Shown in pieces: positions 59,956 to 64,000 of a stretch of 64,000 nucleotides of DNA (position 1 is the first letter of the stretch; every line of letters begins with the position of its first letter). Origin of the DNA: Mesobacillus persicus. Lineage in GTDB: Bacteria; Bacillota; Bacilli; Bacillales; Cytobacillaceae. The notes under the pieces are model-generated. The model worked only from the letters and a program-made list of their open reading frames with translations. It searched no databases and was not told where the DNA came from. The stretch lies in contig NZ_FOBW01000002.1 of NCBI RefSeq assembly GCF_900109925.1, positions 248,001 through 312,000 of the forward strand, in the 5' to 3' direction. Made by a program: the position numbers and the translations under genes.

Positions 59956-60489
59956 TTAAATTGAATCGAACCACCACTGTTTTATTTGATCAGAAAAGAT
60001 TGGAGTGTGTTGGATGATCCCGTTGGCTAGGAATGAATCGCCGAGTAGAGACTGAATTCCCCCAATTGGCAATAATGCGGCGATGTATAATAGAATAAAT
60101 AGAATAAGGTATACTTCCACGAATCCCAGGATTCCACCAGCCCAAACATTTAAACTCTTTAAAACTGGTAAATTGGCAACAAAATCAAACATCGACCCGA
60201 TAATCTGGAGCAAAATTCTCACAGCAAAAAAAATCGCGACAAAGGCAATGGCGCGGTAGTAGGCATCCTCAATATTTGGGCTGTCAAATAACAGTTTGAG
60301 TTCTCCACCACCAAAAGTAGGGTATGGAATCCATAGGGTCAGTTTCGGGGCGATTTGGTCATAATAAATATAAGCAATGATGAAAGCAATAATAAAACCT
60401 GTCATATGAATGGTTTGAAGGATAAAGCCTCTTTTTAACCCGACGAAAAAACCTATAATTAAAATAAATAAAATAAAAAGATCTAGCAT
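59956..60489 (-). CDS. yshB: CvpA family membrane protein
   Basis: 177 residues with four hydrophobic segments. Starts M-L-D-L-F-I-L-F-I-L-I-I-G-F-F-V-G-L-K-R-G-F, the CvpA family opening. Conserved between zapA and polX; role unclear. Confidence 0.88.
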   Translation of the reverse strand: MLDLFILFILIIGFFVGLKRGFILQTIHMTGFIIAFIIAYIYYDQIAPKLTLWIPYPTFGGGELKLLFDSPNIEDAYYRAIAFVAIFFAVRILLQIIGSMFDFVANLPVLKSLNVWAGGILGFVEVYLILFILLYIAALLPIGGIQSLLGDSFLANGIIQHTPIFSDQIKQWWFDSI

Positions 60490-60496
60490 GATAGTT

Positions 60497-60760
60497 TCAT
60501 TCCTTTAAACGTTGAATTTCTGATTCAAGTCGCTCGATGCGATCTTTCACCTTTAGATAATCATTAACTGCATTTACAGCTGTTAGCACAGCTAGTTTAT
60601 TTGTATCAAGATTAGGATTCAACGAACTTATTTCCCGCATTTTATCATCGACTAAAGAGGCGACCAGCCTTACATGACTAGCGCTTTCTGGTCCAACTAT
60701 CGTGTATTGCTGTCCATATATATCAACAGTTGTACGAGTTTTTTTTATGTCTGACAACAT
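60497..60760 (-). CDS. zapA: Cell division protein ZapA
   Basis: 87 residues; binds FtsZ and promotes Z-ring bundling. It has the family segments [11 protein letters not shown] and a C-terminal coiled coil. Divergent from rnhC with a 150-base gap. Confidence 0.92.
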   Translation of the reverse strand: MLSDIKKTRTTVDIYGQQYTIVGPESASHVRLVASLVDDKMREISSLNPNLDTNKLAVLTAVNAVNDYLKVKDRIERLESEIQRLKE

Positions 60761-60910
60761 TCACGCCTCCATTCATAAGAATCCTAATCTATACTATAAC
60801 ACGAAGGAAATAACCAGGAAAGTCGGAAACTGTCATTTTAAGTTAAGATTTTTGTTATTATTTCATTATTGGTGGAAAATCTATTCTTTGCCTAAAGGAG
60901 TGCTCATACA

Positions 60911-61840
60911 ATGGGGAATACCGTTATCAAAACTAGCTCTAGTGAAATGAATAAAATGAAAGAACATTACCGCCGCTATTTAAGTGAGAAGGTTCCACCA
61001 GGTGGCGTGTTTGCTGCGAAAACACCTTCCTGTTCCATTACTGCCTATAATTCAGGAAAGGTATTATTTCAAGGGAAAGACGGAGAAACAGAAGCGGCTA
61101 AATGGGGACAGCCGGCTGAGACTGGGAAAGCTGTTAAGAAAGCTAGTGCTCCTGCCAATTTGCCAGCAAATATTGGCTCGATGTCGGTTATCGGGTCCGA
61201 TGAGGTTGGGACTGGTGATTTTTTCGGCCCGATTACCGTGGTAGCCGCTTATGTGAAAAAAGAGGATTTAGAGCTTCTTAAGGAGCTTGGCGTTCAGGAT
61301 TCGAAGAATTTGAAAGACGATAAGATTATTGAAATCGCCAAACAACTAGTTAAATTTGTCCCCTACAGTTTACTAACCTTACATAACCCAAAATACAATA
61401 AAATGCAGGGCTCAGGCATGTCTCAAGGGAAATTAAAGGCATTGCTTCATAACCAGGCGATTCAACATGTGTTAGATAAAATCGCTCCCGAAAAGCCTGA
61501 GGCCATCCTTATTGACCAATTTGCAAAGGAAGAAGTCTATTATAATTATTTAAAAGGACAACGGGCGGTAGTACGCGACAAGGTCTTCTTTAGTACAAAG
61601 GGGGAGAGTGTCCATTTAGCCGTTGCAGCAGCTTCAATGATTGCTCGCTACGCTTTCGTTCAACATATGGATAAATTAGGTGGAAAAGCTGGATTTGTGT
61701 TACCAAAAGGAGCAGGAGCTCAAGTAGATGTTGCAGCAGCCCGGTTAATTAAGAGTAAGGGGGCAGAGTGTTTACCAGAGTTTGTGAAAATGCATTTTGC
61801 CAATACGGATAAGGCGATGAAGATTGCGAAGAAAGGATAG
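60911..61840 (+). CDS. rnhC: Ribonuclease HIII
   Basis: 309 residues; removes RNA from RNA-DNA hybrids. N-terminal TBP-like substrate-binding domain and a catalytic part with G-S-D-E-V-G-T-G-D-F-F (Asp and Glu near 97-98), D-S-K-N-L, and D-Q-F-A. Complete. Confidence 0.94.
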   Translation: MGNTVIKTSSSEMNKMKEHYRRYLSEKVPPGGVFAAKTPSCSITAYNSGKVLFQGKDGETEAAKWGQPAETGKAVKKASAPANLPANIGSMSVIGSDEVGTGDFFGPITVVAAYVKKEDLELLKELGVQDSKNLKDDKIIEIAKQLVKFVPYSLLTLHNPKYNKMQGSGMSQGKLKALLHNQAIQHVLDKIAPEKPEAILIDQFAKEEVYYNYLKGQRAVVRDKVFFSTKGESVHLAVAAASMIARYAFVQHMDKLGGKAGFVLPKGAGAQVDVAAARLIKSKGAECLPEFVKMHFANTDKAMKIAKKG

Positions 61841-62254
61841 GATATACTTTTGGATAGGGAAGTTTGCGGACGCTGGGTAATGATGTCTGCTAACTTCTCT
61901 TTTTTGCGGGCATCTCTTTCGGGTAGCATTACTTGGCGTGACCATAAGAGTCACTATTGGTGACCTTTCTCCTCTCGGGCAACCCCACTTAGGGCACCAA
62001 GAGGCCTTATTGGTGACCTTTCTCCCCTCGGGCGACCCCACTTAGGGCACCAAGAGACCTTATTGGTGACCTTTCTTCTCTCGGGCGACCCACTTAGGGC
62101 ACCAAGAGACCTATTGGTGACCTTTCTTCTCTTGGGCGACCCCACTTAAGGCACCAAAAAACCTTATTGGTGACATTTCTCCTCTCGGGCGATTCTACTT
62201 AGGGCATCAACAAGAAGGGAACTTATTGAAGAAATACCTATTCCCCTAACAATA
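61841..62254. repeat. Tandem repeat block between rnhC and pheT
   Basis: Five copies of a unit of about 53 bases, from about 61,955 to 62,210. Each starts TATTGGTGACCTTTCT and contains CTCGGGCGACCCCACTTAGG and GCACCAAGAGACC. Copies differ at a few positions and some have one-base deletions. Short frames across it are not genes. An additional diverged unit precedes it at about 61,860-61,940. Confidence 0.85.
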
Positions 62255-62310
62255 ATAAAAAAGAGGGAAACCCATGACAGCATCAAAACGACACTATCTA
62301 GGTTCCCCTC
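62255..62310 (-). terminator. pheT terminator
   Basis: GAGGGAAACC / GGTTCCCCTC imperfect stem (62263-62272 with 62301-62310) followed by T6 on the minus strand. Confidence 0.75.
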
Positions 62311-62317
62311 TACTCTA

Positions 62318-64000
62318 TTACCCCCTCAAAACTGCTCCAGCTTGTTCTTCAACAGCTTTTAACACTTTATCATGAGTCTTTGTTACATCTTCATCTGTTA
62401 GTGTTCTTTCAGGATCAAAATACTTTAGTGAGAAGGCAATCGATTTCTTCCCTTCTTCCATACGATCTCCTTCATATAAATCAAACACGTAAACATCTTT
62501 CAACAGCTTACCGCCTGCTTCTACAATGATTCCTCGTAGCTCACCAGCTGTTTTACTTTTATCTACAACAAGAGCAATATCCCTTGTGATGGACGGGAAT
62601 CGCGGAATTGCCGTGTATTGTAATGGTTCAGTACCCGCTTCTAAAACTGCCTTTAAGTTAAGCTCAAATACATAAGTTTCTTTTAAATCTAACTCTTTTT
62701 GTACGGTAGGGTGAACTTGGCCGATAAAGCCAATCACCTTTCCATCAAGGTAAACATGAGCCGTTCGTCCAGGGTGCAAACCATCTAGCTCAGCTGCTTT
62801 AACCGCAAACAATGAATCGAGCCCAAGCTTTGCAAATAAGCCCTCTAAAATCCCTTTCAGCACATAAAAATCAACCGGCTTCTTCTCGCCTTGCCATTGA
62901 TGATTTTCCCAAAGCCCTGTGATGGCTGCAGCTAAATGCTCTTCCTCTTCAGGAAGCTCGGCAGCTTCATTTTTCAAGAACACTGCACCCGTTTCATAGA
63001 CAGCAAGGCTATCAGCTTGACGAGCAAGATTGTATTTCAACACTTCAAGTAATTGAGGGACAATGCTTAGGCGTAGCAAACTTCTATCTTCACTCATTGG
63101 CATAGCTAACTCAACAGGATCACGGTTTTCCAATGCATATTGAGTAGCTTTGTCCTTGCTTGTTAAAGAGTAAGTAATCGCCTGATAAAGGCCTGCTCCC
63201 TCAAGATAACGACGAACAAGGCGGCGCTTAAGTTGATAATCTGTCAGATGCCCTGGAGTCGAAGCTCCCTTTGGCAAGGTCATTGGCACATTATCGTAAC
63301 CATAAAGACGGGCTACTTCTTCAATCAGATCTTCTTCAATCGTAATATCTCCACGACGAGTCGGTACAGTAACTGTAATCTTGTCGTTATCAACAGCTGT
63401 TTCGAACTGCAAGCGACTAAAAATCGACTGTACTTCTTGCATGTTTAAGTCAGCACCGATGACGCGATTAATTTTTTCTAGCGTAACGGATACTACCGCA
63501 GGCTCCATTTCCAAGCTATCAGCTGTTGAAGAACCATCAAGAACCTCTCCACCCGCATATAAAGCCATTAATTCTGCTGCTCTCTCAGCTGCAGGACGTA
63601 CGCGCGCAGGGTCAACACCTTTTTCGTAACGAGAGCTTGCTTCACTACGTAAGCCATGGTCCTTCGAAGCTTTACGAATGACTGGTCCAGTAAAATAGGC
63701 TGATTCAAGGAGAACCGTCGTTGTGTCAGCATTCACCTCTGAATTGGCTCCACCCATGACACCAGCCAGTGCAACTGGTTCAGTGCCATTTGTAATCACA
63801 AGATGGTCTTCTGTTAAAGTGCGCTCAGCATCATCAAGAGTTGTAATTTTTTCCCCTTGCTTAGCACGGCGAACAAGAATTTCTTTTGAACCAAGAAGGT
63901 CATAGTCAAAAGCATGAAGCGGCTGCCCATATTCAAGTAAGATATAGTTCGTAATATCAACAACATTATTATGTGGGCGAATGCCTGCTGCCATTAAGCG
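62318..64000 (-). CDS. pheT: Phenylalanine-tRNA ligase beta subunit, N terminus off window
   Basis: The C-terminal 560 residues of a protein of about 800. Visible: end of the B3/B4 editing domain ([18 protein letters not shown]), the B5 domain (T-R-R-G-D-I), the catalytic-like B6/B7 part and the FDX-ACB anticodon-binding domain ([13 protein letters not shown]). The frame is open to the right edge; pheS should follow outside. Confidence 0.95.
   Translation of the reverse strand, partial: RLMAAGIRPHNNVVDITNYILLEYGQPLHAFDYDLLGSKEILVRRAKQGEKITTLDDAERTLTEDHLVITNGTEPVALAGVMGGANSEVNADTTTVLLESAYFTGPVIRKASKDHGLRSEASSRYEKGVDPARVRPAAERAAELMALYAGGEVLDGSSTADSLEMEPAVVSVTLEKINRVIGADLNMQEVQSIFSRLQFETAVDNDKITVTVPTRRGDITIEEDLIEEVARLYGYDNVPMTLPKGASTPGHLTDYQLKRRLVRRYLEGAGLYQAITYSLTSKDKATQYALENRDPVELAMPMSEDRSLLRLSIVPQLLEVLKYNLARQADSLAVYETGAVFLKNEAAELPEEEEHLAAAITGLWENHQWQGEKKPVDFYVLKGILEGLFAKLGLDSLFAVKAAELDGLHPGRTAHVYLDGKVIGFIGQVHPTVQKELDLKETYVFELNLKAVLEAGTEPLQYTAIPRFPSITRDIALVVDKSKTAGELRGIIVEAGGKLLKDVYVFDLYEGDRMEEGKKSIAFSLKYFDPERTLTDEDVTKTHDKVLKAVEEQAGAVLRG

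Noticed and set aside
61772-62145. Minus-strand frames of 63-89 codons in the repeat block
   Set aside because: They merely translate the tandem repeat and have no start signals.
61841-62254. CRISPR array
   Set aside because: The units are contiguous tandem copies of 53 bases without unique spacers, and no cas genes are present.

Overview
The window is a piece of a spore-forming Bacillaceae chromosome (Bacillus sensu lato). From about 39.3 kb to the right edge the gene order matches the conserved Bacillus block gerE-ysmA-sdhBAC-yslB-lysC-uvrC-trxA-etfAB-fadB-fadR-lcfA-yshE-mutSB-polX-cvpA-zapA-rnhC-pheT. An L-box lysine riboswitch, FadR-type operators and a sigma-K-type promoter support this. 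A class D sortase gene sits between sdhB and ysmA.

From the left edge to about 39,284 lies an almost complete siphovirus-type prophage. Its right end interrupts gerE, the late mother-cell sporulation regulator: the first 48 codons of gerE and its sigma-K-like promoter lie at 39.27-39.52 kb, and the reading frame then runs into phage DNA. The missing 3' half should lie left of position 1, beyond a large serine recombinase gene that is open at the left edge. This is the architecture of skin (in sigK) and SP-beta (in spsM), so I read the prophage as a candidate developmentally excised element. A 51-codon gene just upstream of the recombinase is a candidate excision factor.

Prophage layout, mostly on the minus strand and read right to left: an AP2/HNH endonuclease beside attR; small genes and a GIY-YIG gene; an early promoter with repeated GTTGTCAAC dyads; an ERF annealing protein; a roughly 450-nt candidate structured RNA; a type II restriction-modification pair (PLD-family nuclease and C5 methyltransferase); a LAGLIDADG endonuclease; two sigma-factor-like genes, one of which is two sigma factors fused; a cluster of small accessory genes including a Tad2-like anti-Thoeris candidate; HNH, small and large terminase; portal, ClpP-type protease and HK97 capsid; connectors; major tail protein; a frameshifted tail chaperone; a tape measure gene split by an ORF-less group I intron; Dit, Gp37-like and knob proteins; holin and amidase; and finally the repressor and integrase.

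In the host part, lcfA and the fadR-fadB-etfB-etfA operon form a fatty-acid beta-oxidation unit controlled by FadR, and a second FadR-type box lies at the ysmA promoter. sdhCAB encodes respiratory succinate dehydrogenase, lysC is controlled by lysine, and uvrC, mutSB, polX and rnhC are nucleic-acid maintenance genes. Intergenic repeats occur at 48.77-48.90, 57.96-58.02 and 61.95-62.21 kb. I saw no tRNA, rRNA, CRISPR array or insertion sequence.
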